Below are positions 54,265-62,270 of a DNA stretch of 64,000 bases, piece by piece. Location: NCBI GenBank assembly GCA_900314455.1, contig OMVI01000021.1, positions 54,015 to 118,014 on the forward strand, given 5' to 3'. The notes below the pieces were generated by a model. That model did not search any database. It was given only the letters and a program-made list of their open reading frames with translations, and was not told where the DNA came from. The position numbers and the translations under genes are program-made. The stretch's first letter is position 1, and each line of letters begins with the position of its first letter. The stretch is from an uncultured Prevotella sp. (GTDB lineage: Bacteria; Bacteroidota; Bacteroidia; Bacteroidales; Bacteroidaceae).

Positions 54265-55440
54265 ATGAGAAAACTAAGGAACTTTCTTGCGGGAGCTGCT
54301 GTAATCCTTGCGGCAGCCACTTTGGGCTCATGCGGTAAGGACTCGTTTCACGTTGAGGGCACCGTTACGAACGCAAAGGATAGCATCCTGTACTTTGAAC
54401 ACAACGGTTTGGACGGCTTTTCGGTACTCGACTCCACTAAATTGGACGCTGACGGCAACTTCTCGTTCAGTGGTGACAAGGCTGACGCGCCCGAATTCTA
54501 CCGCCTCCGCATAGCCGGTCAGATTATAAACATAGGCATCGACTCCACCGAAACAGTCACAGTGAAGGCTAAGTATCCTGGTATGGCATCCAACTATGAT
54601 GTCAAAGGCTCTTACGAAAACGAGAAAATCCGTGAGCTTGCCTTAATGCAGATGAACCTTCAGGCACAGTGTCAGGCTGTGATTGCTAACGGTGTCGCCA
54701 ATTCCGACTCAGTTATTACGAAGATGATAGAGTCGTATAAGAACACCGTAGAGCGCAATTACATCTTCAAGGAGCCAATGAAGGCTTACGCCTACTTTGC
54801 TTTGTTCCAGTATATCGTTATCAACAACCAGCCGCTGATGATATTCGACCCTGCCGGAAACCGTGAGGACAACAAGGTATTCGGTGCCGTTGCAACCAGT
54901 TGGGACACCTTCTATCCTGGCTCTGAGCGTGGAAAGAACCTCCATAACATCGCAATCCGCGGCATGCAGAACGAGCGCATCATCGCCAGTCAGCAGCGTC
55001 AGGTATCGCAGGAGGCTACTGAGGCTCGCAAGCTCGATGCCGGCGAGACCGGTGTCATCGACATTTCGCTCTTCGACAGGGACAATCACCTGCATCATCT
55101 GACAGATTTGAAGGGCAAGGTTGTACTGTTGTACTTCAATATCTTTGGCTCCGACAACTCCCAGCAGGCTATGATGCAGCTCCGCGACTTGTATGACAAG
55201 TACCATAACAACGGCTTTGAGATTTATATGGTTGGTCTTGACGACAACAAATCGTTCTGGAACTCGCAGGTTAGTGCCCTTCCTTGGATTAACGTCTACG
55301 ACGACAGAGGGGCCAGCCAGGCTTATACCGCTGCTGCGCCGGGGCTTCCTTACTACTACTTGATTGACCGTGGCAACAACGTTGTCAAAGCTGCCGCTGC
55401 CGTCAAGGATTTGGATAAGGAGATACAGGCGTTGCTTTAA
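54265..55440 (+). CDS. DUF4369 lipoprotein with cysteine-less thioredoxin-like domain
   Basis: Probable lipoprotein of 391 residues: signal with lipobox LGSC, an N-terminal DUF4369 beta domain (FHVEGTVTNAKDSILYFEHN), a helical middle (about 125-270) and a C-terminal TlpA/AhpC-like thioredoxin fold (LKGKVVLLYFNIFGSDNSQ; PGLPYYYLIDRGNNVV). In active relatives the first strand ends in a W-C-x-x-C motif; here the equivalent is IFGSDNSQQ, with no cysteine. It keeps the cis-proline region (LPYYYLI). It is therefore unlikely to be a redox enzyme and may bind partners or ligands. Divergent from dsbD, its possible functional neighbour. Confidence 0.82.
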   Translation: MRKLRNFLAGAAVILAAATLGSCGKDSFHVEGTVTNAKDSILYFEHNGLDGFSVLDSTKLDADGNFSFSGDKADAPEFYRLRIAGQIINIGIDSTETVTVKAKYPGMASNYDVKGSYENEKIRELALMQMNLQAQCQAVIANGVANSDSVITKMIESYKNTVERNYIFKEPMKAYAYFALFQYIVINNQPLMIFDPAGNREDNKVFGAVATSWDTFYPGSERGKNLHNIAIRGMQNERIIASQQRQVSQEATEARKLDAGETGVIDISLFDRDNHLHHLTDLKGKVVLLYFNIFGSDNSQQAMMQLRDLYDKYHNNGFEIYMVGLDDNKSFWNSQVSALPWINVYDDRGASQAYTAAAPGLPYYYLIDRGNNVVKAAAAVKDLDKEIQALL

Positions 55441-55459
55441 TAACTATTGAGATTAAGAA

Positions 55460-57025
55460 ATGAGAGAGAGTAGGGAACGACGTCTGCTGTATATCTGCCT
55501 TTGTGTGGCACTGATACCCGTGCTTCTGCTGCGCGACTTCACATCATCCAACGAGTTGCGCTACCTGAGCATTGCCGATGAGGCACTGCGCAACCATGTG
55601 TTCTTTGCCTTTACGAATCATGGTGTGCCGTTTACCGACAAACCACCTCTCTACATTTGGATTGTGATGCTATGCCGTTGGCTGACAGGAGCCCATCGTA
55701 TGTGGCTTCTCGGACTCTTCTCCCTCGTTCCGGCAATAGGCATCGCACGTGTCATCGACCGTTGGACAGCCTACGATATAGACGGCGAGGGCCGTTCTAT
55801 GGCACGCCTTATGCTCATAACGAGTGGCATATTCTTCGTCTCGGCGGTAACAGTGCGCATGGATATGCTCATGACTTTGTTCATCGTCCTTGCCCTTCGT
55901 GAGTTCTGGAAGATATACGTTCCCGACTTAACGACAAAGTCCTGCCGCTGGCTGTTTCCCCTTTATGTCTTCCTGGCTGCCTTTACGAAAGGTCCTTTGG
56001 GCTTCGTCATTCCGTTCTGCGTTACTACCGTGTACCTCGCAATTAGCGGAAACATACGTCATTTCTTCTGTTATTGGGGCTGGCGCACGTGGAGTGTGAT
56101 TATTGTTCTTTGTGCCGCATGGTTCGGAGCGATATATGCTGAGGGCGGAGCGGGCTACCTCCACGAGTTCATCGTAAACCAAATCGTCGACAGAACTTTC
56201 GATGCTACGCACCATGCACAGCCGTTCTACTACTATTTGCTCACCATCTGGTACATCCTCGCTCCATGGTCGCTGCTTATTATCGGCATAATCATCGCCT
56301 CGTTGCGCCGCAGTGTCGTCAAGAGTGGTATCCAGACGTTCTTCCTGACAGCGTCTATTACGATGTTCGTGGTACTCTCCGTCGTATCGTCGAAGATGCA
56401 AATATACATGCTTCCTGCTGTTCCGTTTATGGTTTATGCAGCCGTCATGTTCATACCGCGCTACCATAACAACGCCTGGGTGCGCCTTTCCATAGCCATT
56501 CCCGCAGCAGTGCTCACGCTGGCACTGCCCGTTCTGATATGGGCAGCTTCCGTTTTCGACTCCGTCGACTATCTCAACAACGGCATGTTGTATGCCGCAG
56601 CCACAGTGCTGTCGCTTACCAGTGGCAACGTTCTTTACCATTTGTACAATAAGAACCTACACGAGCGCCCCATACACATTGTCCGCCGCTTTGCCGGAGG
56701 TATCGGCCTAACCGTCTTTGTAGCATCATGGGCACTACCGTCGGTCAACAGTCACCTTGGATACGGTAAGCTCTGCCAGACTGCCGAGCGCATTTCCACC
56801 GAGCAGCACATCTCCGACATCCACGCGTGGCATCTCGAGCATGCCAGCAATATGGATGCTTATCTCGGCCGTGAGGTCACCGTTGTCGATAACCGTATTG
56901 TTCCGTCCGTCACAGGCAACACCCGTCCGTACCTCCTTCTCACCCCGGCTAGCGACCTCCGCTGCCTCCCTTCCCATTCCCATGCCACCGTCATCGGCTC
57001 CTACGCTGTTGTAGAATGTAAATAG
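55460..57025 (+). CDS. GT-C glycosyltransferase, ArnT/PMT family
   Basis: Polytopic membrane glycosyltransferase of 521 residues, of the ArnT/PMT (GT39/GT83) type, which moves sugars from a polyprenyl phosphate carrier to lipid A or proteins on the periplasmic side. The first extracytoplasmic loop carries the acidic pair in SSNELRYLSIADEAL near residue 38 and FTNHGVPFTDKPPLYIW near 55, where the D-K-P-P-L block is a family hallmark. About eleven to twelve hydrophobic helices follow, and the last 120 residues are soluble. It begins 19 bases after the DUF4369 gene and is likely co-transcribed. Donor and acceptor unknown. Confidence 0.87.
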   Translation: MRESRERRLLYICLCVALIPVLLLRDFTSSNELRYLSIADEALRNHVFFAFTNHGVPFTDKPPLYIWIVMLCRWLTGAHRMWLLGLFSLVPAIGIARVIDRWTAYDIDGEGRSMARLMLITSGIFFVSAVTVRMDMLMTLFIVLALREFWKIYVPDLTTKSCRWLFPLYVFLAAFTKGPLGFVIPFCVTTVYLAISGNIRHFFCYWGWRTWSVIIVLCAAWFGAIYAEGGAGYLHEFIVNQIVDRTFDATHHAQPFYYYLLTIWYILAPWSLLIIGIIIASLRRSVVKSGIQTFFLTASITMFVVLSVVSSKMQIYMLPAVPFMVYAAVMFIPRYHNNAWVRLSIAIPAAVLTLALPVLIWAASVFDSVDYLNNGMLYAAATVLSLTSGNVLYHLYNKNLHERPIHIVRRFAGGIGLTVFVASWALPSVNSHLGYGKLCQTAERISTEQHISDIHAWHLEHASNMDAYLGREVTVVDNRIVPSVTGNTRPYLLLTPASDLRCLPSHSHATVIGSYAVVECK

Positions 57026-57049
57026 GTTTTGCAAATTAAAACCTCCTAA

Positions 57050-57250
57050 ACTTCAGTGTCTCCAATTGCAGGTGGCAGGTCTTGCCGCGTCCTAATGTTC
57101 GGTAAGATTGGCGAAAGTCTTGACATAATGACATAAAGACATATTTTCCTTTGTTACGAGCTTGTCTTTAGATTTCCGTAAAGACATTTTTTCCTTTTTA
57201 TGCTCTTCTCTTTATATTCCCTTAATGACATATTCATTTGCCTTTCCAAG
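57050..57250. other. Non-coding stretch with degenerate AAAGACAT-type repeats
   Basis: Start of an 831-base region without a gene. Words like AATGACAT, TAAAGACATATTTTCCTTT and TAAAGACATTTTTTCCTTT recur with loss of identity. I see no promoter, RNA gene or convincing reading frame here; an 80-codon frame at 57162-57404 crosses three repeat families and is not credible. Confidence 0.5.
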
Positions 57251-57251
57251 G

Positions 57252-57340
57252 CAATCGGACAGCCACAAGGGCCGTCCCAGCAGTGGGTATCAACCAGGTA
57301 TTCAACATCCTACCCCGTGGGGAAGGTTAGGTCAGGCTTT
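57252..57340. repeat. Second GC hairpin family, copy 2, plus a degraded GC-rich unit
   Basis: CAATCGGACAGCCACAAGG then GCCGTCCCAGCAGTGGG (57252-57287) is the better copy of the element at 43257-43295. At about 57303-57336 ACATCCTACCCCGTGGGG then AAGGTTAGG looks like a decayed reverse-sense unit of the main hairpin family. Confidence 0.7.
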
Positions 57341-57394
57341 TGTTTTAGAACCTGAAAGCTACCCTATGGCATTACCAAAGCTTATTTTCCGCAT

Positions 57395-57508
57395 TGGTTT
57401 TTAATTTAAAAACGAATGAAAAATAAATTATTTTTCCTCCATTTTTAATTTATTTTTCTCATAAAAATAAATTAAAAACCAGTTTCAAAGCTAAGCTTTG
57501 ACATTGAG
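57395..57508. repeat. AT-rich palindromic repeat, copy C, reversed
   Basis: Reverse complement of copy B (43074-43175). It contains TTTTTAATTTATTTTT at 57443-57458 and AAAAATAAATTAAAAA at 57463-57478, and ends TCAAAGCTAAGCTTTGACA. Its head and core both match copy B, giving one element of about 100 bases. Confidence 0.82.
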
Positions 57509-57615
57509 AAACATAAGCTACTGAATTACAAGACGTAAGCGGCGGGATTCCGAGACATAAATTTTTGCACGAAAAACACGGTGGGTGGCATCGCTATTCG
57601 TAAGGTTATGGATAT

Positions 57616-57727
57616 TAGACACCCTCTCCTTAGGTGAGGCTTGGATGACTTTAACGGCGTTAGGGGGAGGTTACAAGCAGGCATAAGGTAATCAAAAGCC
57701 TCTCCCTCAGGGAGGCTTGGAGAGGTC
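57616..57727. repeat. GC-rich hairpin repeat, two units in the same orientation
   Basis: Units at about 57619-57650 (ACACCCTCTCCTTAGGTG then AGGCTTGG) and 57688-57727 (GTAATCAAAAGCCTCTCCC then TCAGGGAGGCTTGGAGAGG) are both reverse-sense, unlike most loci, where the arms are inverted. Just upstream of the ATPase promoter region. Confidence 0.8.
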
Positions 57728-57759
57728 TTTTATTTGGCTTTGAGAGGTCTTTCTTTTGT

Positions 57760-57797
57760 TTTTGCAACCCGGTTGCAAAACTTTCGGGATACCTTTG
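57760..57797 (+). promoter_or_regulatory. Dyad operator overlapping the metal ATPase promoter
   Basis: TTTTGCAACC (57760-57769) and GGTTGCAAAA (57771-57780) are perfect 10-base inverted arms around one C. A -7 box TACCTTTG lies at 57790-57797, and the place expected for a -33 box is covered by the dyad. This is the arrangement of a repressor site, here probably for a metal-sensing repressor (Fur/Zur-like or ArsR-like) controlling the ATPase gene that starts at 57857. The regulator is inferred only. Confidence 0.7.
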
Positions 57798-57856
57798 CAA
57801 TTGGATAGAGGACGAAATGCCTTTATTCGACGACGTAAAACAAATATAAACGCGAT

Positions 57857-59755
57857 ATGAACAAGAAAGTTGTCAGAATCATTGTGACTGCTGTGCTGCT
57901 CCTGGCAGCATGGCTCGTGTGCCGGAATACGGACTTACCCGTTTGGGGACAGTTGCTGCTGTATATCATTCCGTACCTCATCGTCAGCTACGACGTGCTC
58001 GGTGAGGCATGGGAGGGTATCACCGAGGGCGACCCATTTAACGAAGACTTCCTTATGTCGGTAGCTACCATCGGTGCATTGCTCATCGGTTTCGTGCCCG
58101 GTGCAGAATCGCAATTCCCTGAGAGCGTATTCGTAATGCTGTTCTTTCAGGTTGGCGAGGTCTTCGAAGACTATGCTGAAGACAACAGCCGCAAGTCGAT
58201 ATCGCAATTGATGGATATCCGTCCCGATACCGCCACCGTCGTCCGCGATGGCAAGGAGACAACCGTAGACCCTAAAGACGTCAAAATTGGCGAAACCTTC
58301 GTGGTTCGCCCTGGTGACAAGATACCACTCGATGGACAGATAATCGACGGAACATCCGCTTTGAACACAGTGGCATTGACTGGTGAGAGTATGCCTCGCG
58401 ACGTTAAGGAGGGTGACAATGTCATCTCCGGTTGCGTCAATGAGTCGGGCGTTCTGACTGTAAAAGTAACCAAAACGTTCGGAGAGTCGACCGCTTCGAA
58501 GATTATCGATTTGGTTGAAAACGCATCTGACAACAAGTCGAAAAGTGAGACCTTCATTCGAAAGTTTGCCCACGTGTACACGCCTATCGTCATTTTCGCT
58601 GCTGTTGCCCTTGCTATTATTCCGCCATTGATAACCGGTGGAGGCTGGGCACAATGGATTTACCGCGCGCTGACGTTCCTCGTCGTAAGCTGTCCGTGTG
58701 CGCTGGTCATCTCCGTTCCTCTCACCTTCTTCGGTGGAATAGGAGGTGCGAGCCGTAAGGGTGTTCTTATAAAGGGCGGAAACTATATGGATACGCTTTC
58801 GAAAGTTGGTACGGTGGTCTTCGATAAAACCGGAACGCTGACGAAAGGAGTGTTTGCCGTGGAAGCCGTTCACCCCGATAAAATGGACGAAAACGAGCTT
58901 TTGCACCTCGCTGCGCACGTCGAACGCTTCTCAACTCACCCTATAGCCGCCGCGCTGCGTGAGGCTTATCCTAACGAGAAGGACGACTGTAAGGTTGAGA
59001 ACATTCACGAGATAGCCGGCAATGGTGTTGAGGCTGACATCAACGGAATGCGTGTCAGCGTTGGGAACGACAAACTGATGAAGAGTCTCGGTATAGAACT
59101 GCATGAGTGCAAGAAGTGCCAGCACATTGTCGGTACGGTCATCCACGTTGCCGTCGACGGTCATTATGCCGGTCATGTGGTAATAGCCGACAAGGTGAAG
59201 AGCGACTCTGCCGAAGCTATCAGCAACCTGAAACGCCTCGGAGTTGAGCGTACGGTGATGCTGACGGGCGATCGCGAAGCCGTAGCGGCGAACGTTGCCG
59301 GAGAGTTGGGGCTCGATGAGTATCATGCAGAGCTCCTTCCGGCTGATAAAGTGGAAAGAGTGGAAAGCCTTCTGAAGTCGAAGGCTGTCGGAAAGACGCT
59401 CGCCTTCGTTGGCGATGGTATCAACGACGCGCCTGTTTTGGCACGTGCCGATGTCGGAATTGCTATGGGAGCGCTCGGCAGTGATGCTGCAATAGAGGCT
59501 GCCGACGTTGTTCTGATGGACGACAAGCCGTCGAAGATAGCCACGGCGATACGCATTGCACGCCGCACAATACGTATTGCGAAGGAGAATGCATGGTTCG
59601 CCATCGTCGTGAAGGTGCTTATCCTCGTCCTTGCTGCTGTCGGTGCGCTGGGCGCTTGGGCAATGGCATTTGCGGTGTTCGGCGATGTCGGTGTCATGAT
59701 TCTGTGTGTGCTCAATGCGACAAGGGCAATGTATTCATCACCAAGCCTGACTTAA
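57857..59755 (+). CDS. P1B-type heavy-metal-transporting ATPase
   Basis: Membrane ATPase that exports a soft or transition metal, most like the Zn/Cd/Pb group. In 632 residues it has the metal-binding membrane motif Cys279-Pro-Cys281 (VVSCPCALVIS), phosphorylation site Asp323 (VFDKTGTLTKG), actuator TGE (ALTGESMPRD near 173), the P1B-specific His-Pro (RFSTHPIAAAL) and hinge GDGINDAPVLARADVGIAMG. It lacks an N-terminal HMA metal-binding domain. The last residues (RAMYSSPSLT) are unlike family ends; a hairpin repeat begins within or right after them and may have altered the terminus. Probably controlled by the dyad upstream. Confidence 0.92.
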   Translation: MNKKVVRIIVTAVLLLAAWLVCRNTDLPVWGQLLLYIIPYLIVSYDVLGEAWEGITEGDPFNEDFLMSVATIGALLIGFVPGAESQFPESVFVMLFFQVGEVFEDYAEDNSRKSISQLMDIRPDTATVVRDGKETTVDPKDVKIGETFVVRPGDKIPLDGQIIDGTSALNTVALTGESMPRDVKEGDNVISGCVNESGVLTVKVTKTFGESTASKIIDLVENASDNKSKSETFIRKFAHVYTPIVIFAAVALAIIPPLITGGGWAQWIYRALTFLVVSCPCALVISVPLTFFGGIGGASRKGVLIKGGNYMDTLSKVGTVVFDKTGTLTKGVFAVEAVHPDKMDENELLHLAAHVERFSTHPIAAALREAYPNEKDDCKVENIHEIAGNGVEADINGMRVSVGNDKLMKSLGIELHECKKCQHIVGTVIHVAVDGHYAGHVVIADKVKSDSAEAISNLKRLGVERTVMLTGDREAVAANVAGELGLDEYHAELLPADKVERVESLLKSKAVGKTLAFVGDGINDAPVLARADVGIAMGALGSDAAIEAADVVLMDDKPSKIATAIRIARRTIRIAKENAWFAIVVKVLILVLAAVGALGAWAMAFAVFGDVGVMILCVLNATRAMYSSPSLT

Positions 59756-59806
59756 AACCTCCCCAAGCCCCTCCTTGGGGAGGGGCTTGGGAAGGTCTGG
59801 AGGGGT
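59755..59806. repeat. GC-rich hairpin repeat, fused back-to-back pair
   Basis: ACCTCCCCAAGCCCCTCC then TTGGGGAGGGGCTTGGGAAGG: the forward and reverse arms are joined with almost no spacer, giving a compact hairpin of about 17 base pairs between the convergent ATPase and DUF5686 genes. Confidence 0.87.
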
Positions 59807-59812
59807 TTGCGT

Positions 59813-62098
59813 TTAGTAATTATTGAACAACTCGAAACCGAACTTCATGCCAAAGCCCTCGAAATTGTGCGGACTAAAGCCCATAAAGACACCCATAGAG
59901 AAGATACGGTTCGTAAATCCATAACCTAGCTCGACATAAGGGAACATACGCGTAACTGCAAGCGTACTGATATAGACACGCTCTTTCTCGACGATTTGAC
60001 CGATAAGAGGACAATATGCGAGCAGCATCATTGGCGATTCGTATGTCGCATTTGCACGAACGTAGTAGTTGGAAGCGTTATACCAGTTGCTGTTGAGCAT
60101 CTCGAACTCGCCGGACCATTTGTCCTCCCATCCCAAAGATATGTATTCCTCATGGAAATTGTGGTAGTCTAGGAAGTAATCGTCGTGTCCCTTATGCGTG
60201 TAGAAGCCAAAACCGGAGCGCAACTGCCAGCTTCGCATTCGCGTAAGTGGCTGAATGTACTGCCCGTCGAACTCGAAACGGTCGTAGGCTACCTTTCCTC
60301 CGAAATGGTTAAGACCATGTTGCCATTGCCCGGTGAGGACCAGCGGAACCTTATCAGACAATGGACGGTATTGCAGTTGCAGGAATGGCGCAAACGTCTT
60401 GTACACTGTAGGCCGGCCGGCAGCACGGAAACCGCTGGCGTCAATGGCAGCACGGCGGTGCTTGGTGAAGCCGACTGCGACGCCGAGATGGTTCTTTACG
60501 ACATCGTAATTGAGCTCCATGTGGAAGCGGTTGTCGCGGAAATAGTCGAGATGCATTGCGTCCCAGTCGATGGAATCGTTAGTTCTGTATTGCTTGACGT
60601 TGTCGAGTACGCGTGAGTTGGTTATTCGGTTACCATTGTTGAACTCCATCATTACGTAGCCGTTGCGCCGTTTGTTGAAGTTCCATTGTACCGGAATCTT
60701 GTAGAACCACTGCTTTTGCTTGAACGAATATCCGAGCTTCACGCGTCCCGTTATATTGTGGTTGTTGGAGAAATTGTAATAGCCGCGGATGTCGAAACGG
60801 TAGATGAGGCCCTTGTGGCGTGTGTATCCGAAGTAGAGCGGGTTGAAAATCGGTCCTATACGTATCTGTCCTTGCTCCTCAGCGCCGATGTTTGCCTTTA
60901 TCTTGTTCAGCATATTGTCGCCGATGATGTCCCAAAAGACGTACTTAGCCCAGTTCTTATGGGAAACCTCCTTCGACTCCTGGGAGCCCCCCTTCGACTC
61001 CCCCGTGCGGGGGAGAGACTGATTACTTTGGTAAGCACTGTCGCTTTGTGTGCTATCAATAGTGGAATTAATATCAGAATTGATGTTAATAGTGGTATCA
61101 TTGTTCGCAATTGTACTTGTATTTACAATGGTACTATCATCATATAAGCCTACGCTATCCACGCCCGTTGTCAACAACGGTGTCTCAGCCCCTCCCGTTC
61201 GGGAGGGGTTGGGGTGGGTAGTGGCTGTACGGTTCAGCTTATGTGTGCTATCATACTCATCCATAATCCTTTTCTCTTCCTCAGTCAGCGGAATCGGACG
61301 GACACGTGCCATAAGCTTACGGTCGTGGCTTTCGATGATTGAATCAGGGAAATTGAATGGCTGGTCGTAAAGGCAGACGTAGTGACACAATATCTTGTTC
61401 CCCATGAAAGACAGCTTTGCCTGCACGTCGCACTTATCCGGGAACATGACATTGCCGCTGTCACGGTGCATCGTTCCGTTGAGGCAGGAGCGTATCATAT
61501 CGTATTCGCCCTCGAAATTGAACTGCAACACTTGTCCCGTAGAGTCAACGATGAACACAAAACCCTTGCGGATGAGCTGTGTGTTGCGGTAGCGTGAGCG
61601 TATGGTAACAAGCGATGTGCCGTCGCCATTACGCTTCATTCCATAGCGATAGAACTTGCGGTTGTGGTAGTTTATTGGCGAAAGGATACCGTCCTGGAAT
61701 AGTTTCTCGCTGTAAATGCTTGGCGTCAGGTACTTAATCATTGGCGGAAGCGTGTTGTGGCGGTGGTAGACGGTGCTGAGGTGGATATACCGGTGCGTTC
61801 CGGGTTCGCTTCTTCTGTCGAACTTTACACGGCTGTAGGCTTCGGAAAAGTAGTGACGGCGGCAGTCGCGAAGTATGTAGAACATCGTCGGAACGGCAGC
61901 AAGTGTGGCGTTGCGCTTGACGACATTGATGGTGTACTTTGTGTAAACGTTGGTCGACATGGTGTCTGAAAACATCTCACGATGCGTCTCTCCGAAGTTC
62001 AGCATACGCTTCAGAACCTCGGAATTGCTCTGTGCGTGCGAACAAATGGCGCATAGCAGCAGCGCAACTGTCAAGACAACGTTTCTGTGTTTGTACAT
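59813..62098 (-). CDS. DUF5686 family outer-membrane protein
   Basis: Exported protein of 761 residues, signal peptide MYKHRNVVLTVALLLCAICSHAQ, resembling the DUF5686 family of predicted outer-membrane beta-barrels. It lacks the N-terminal carboxypeptidase-regulatory domain often present. The N-terminal part (about 25-295) precedes a low-complexity linker (295-380: Asn/Thr/Ser/Asp-rich). The barrel follows (WAKYVFWDIIGDNMLNKIKA to the end FGFELFNNY, with a terminal aromatic). Two linker segments, THPNPSRTGGAETP and SLPRTGESKGGSQESKE, are encoded by copies of the GC-rich hairpin repeat at 61186-61220 and 60967-61025. Function unknown. Confidence 0.78.
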   Translation of the reverse strand: MYKHRNVVLTVALLLCAICSHAQSNSEVLKRMLNFGETHREMFSDTMSTNVYTKYTINVVKRNATLAAVPTMFYILRDCRRHYFSEAYSRVKFDRRSEPGTHRYIHLSTVYHRHNTLPPMIKYLTPSIYSEKLFQDGILSPINYHNRKFYRYGMKRNGDGTSLVTIRSRYRNTQLIRKGFVFIVDSTGQVLQFNFEGEYDMIRSCLNGTMHRDSGNVMFPDKCDVQAKLSFMGNKILCHYVCLYDQPFNFPDSIIESHDRKLMARVRPIPLTEEEKRIMDEYDSTHKLNRTATTHPNPSRTGGAETPLLTTGVDSVGLYDDSTIVNTSTIANNDTTININSDINSTIDSTQSDSAYQSNQSLPRTGESKGGSQESKEVSHKNWAKYVFWDIIGDNMLNKIKANIGAEEQGQIRIGPIFNPLYFGYTRHKGLIYRFDIRGYYNFSNNHNITGRVKLGYSFKQKQWFYKIPVQWNFNKRRNGYVMMEFNNGNRITNSRVLDNVKQYRTNDSIDWDAMHLDYFRDNRFHMELNYDVVKNHLGVAVGFTKHRRAAIDASGFRAAGRPTVYKTFAPFLQLQYRPLSDKVPLVLTGQWQHGLNHFGGKVAYDRFEFDGQYIQPLTRMRSWQLRSGFGFYTHKGHDDYFLDYHNFHEEYISLGWEDKWSGEFEMLNSNWYNASNYYVRANATYESPMMLLAYCPLIGQIVEKERVYISTLAVTRMFPYVELGYGFTNRIFSMGVFMGFSPHNFEGFGMKFGFELFNNY
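60967..61025. repeat. GC-rich hairpin repeat inside the DUF5686 gene, forward unit
   Basis: CGACTCCCCCGTGCGGGGG then AGAGACTGATTAC keeps the hairpin and the GATTAC tail of the intergenic units; a duplicated CCTTCGACTCC word precedes it. It is translated in frame in the linker. Confidence 0.72.
61186..61220. repeat. GC-rich hairpin repeat inside the DUF5686 gene, reverse unit
   Basis: AGCCCCTCCCGTTCGGGAGG then GGTTGGGGTGGGTAG matches the reverse-sense unit (CCTCCCC-loop-GGGGAGGCTTGGAGAGG). It is the inverted partner of 60967-61025, about 160 bases away. Confidence 0.72.
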
Positions 62099-62199
62099 TT
62101 TTATATTATAAGAACGAAGTCAACGCCTTTTTGTTGTATTGTTGTGGAATATCAAGAGGATTTCTTTTGCCACATTGTTGATGGCGGACGGTGATAACG

Positions 62200-62243
62200 A
62201 AAAAGTCCCTGACGGATGGAAAAGACTTCCATGGCAGGGACTT
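62200..62243 (-). terminator. Rho-independent terminator of pnp
   Basis: AAGTCCCTG (62203-62211) pairs with CAGGGACTT (62235-62243), with an inner ATGGAA/TTCCAT stem. On the minus strand a T-run (plus A's at 62200-62204) follows the stem, 28 bases after the pnp stop. Confidence 0.87.
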
Positions 62244-62270
62244 ATTATAAGCTATAAGTTAAGAATTCGT

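Noticed and set aside
57162-57404. 80-codon plus-strand frame in the long gene-free region
   Set aside because: It crosses three repeat elements and has no ribosome site or homology-like pattern.
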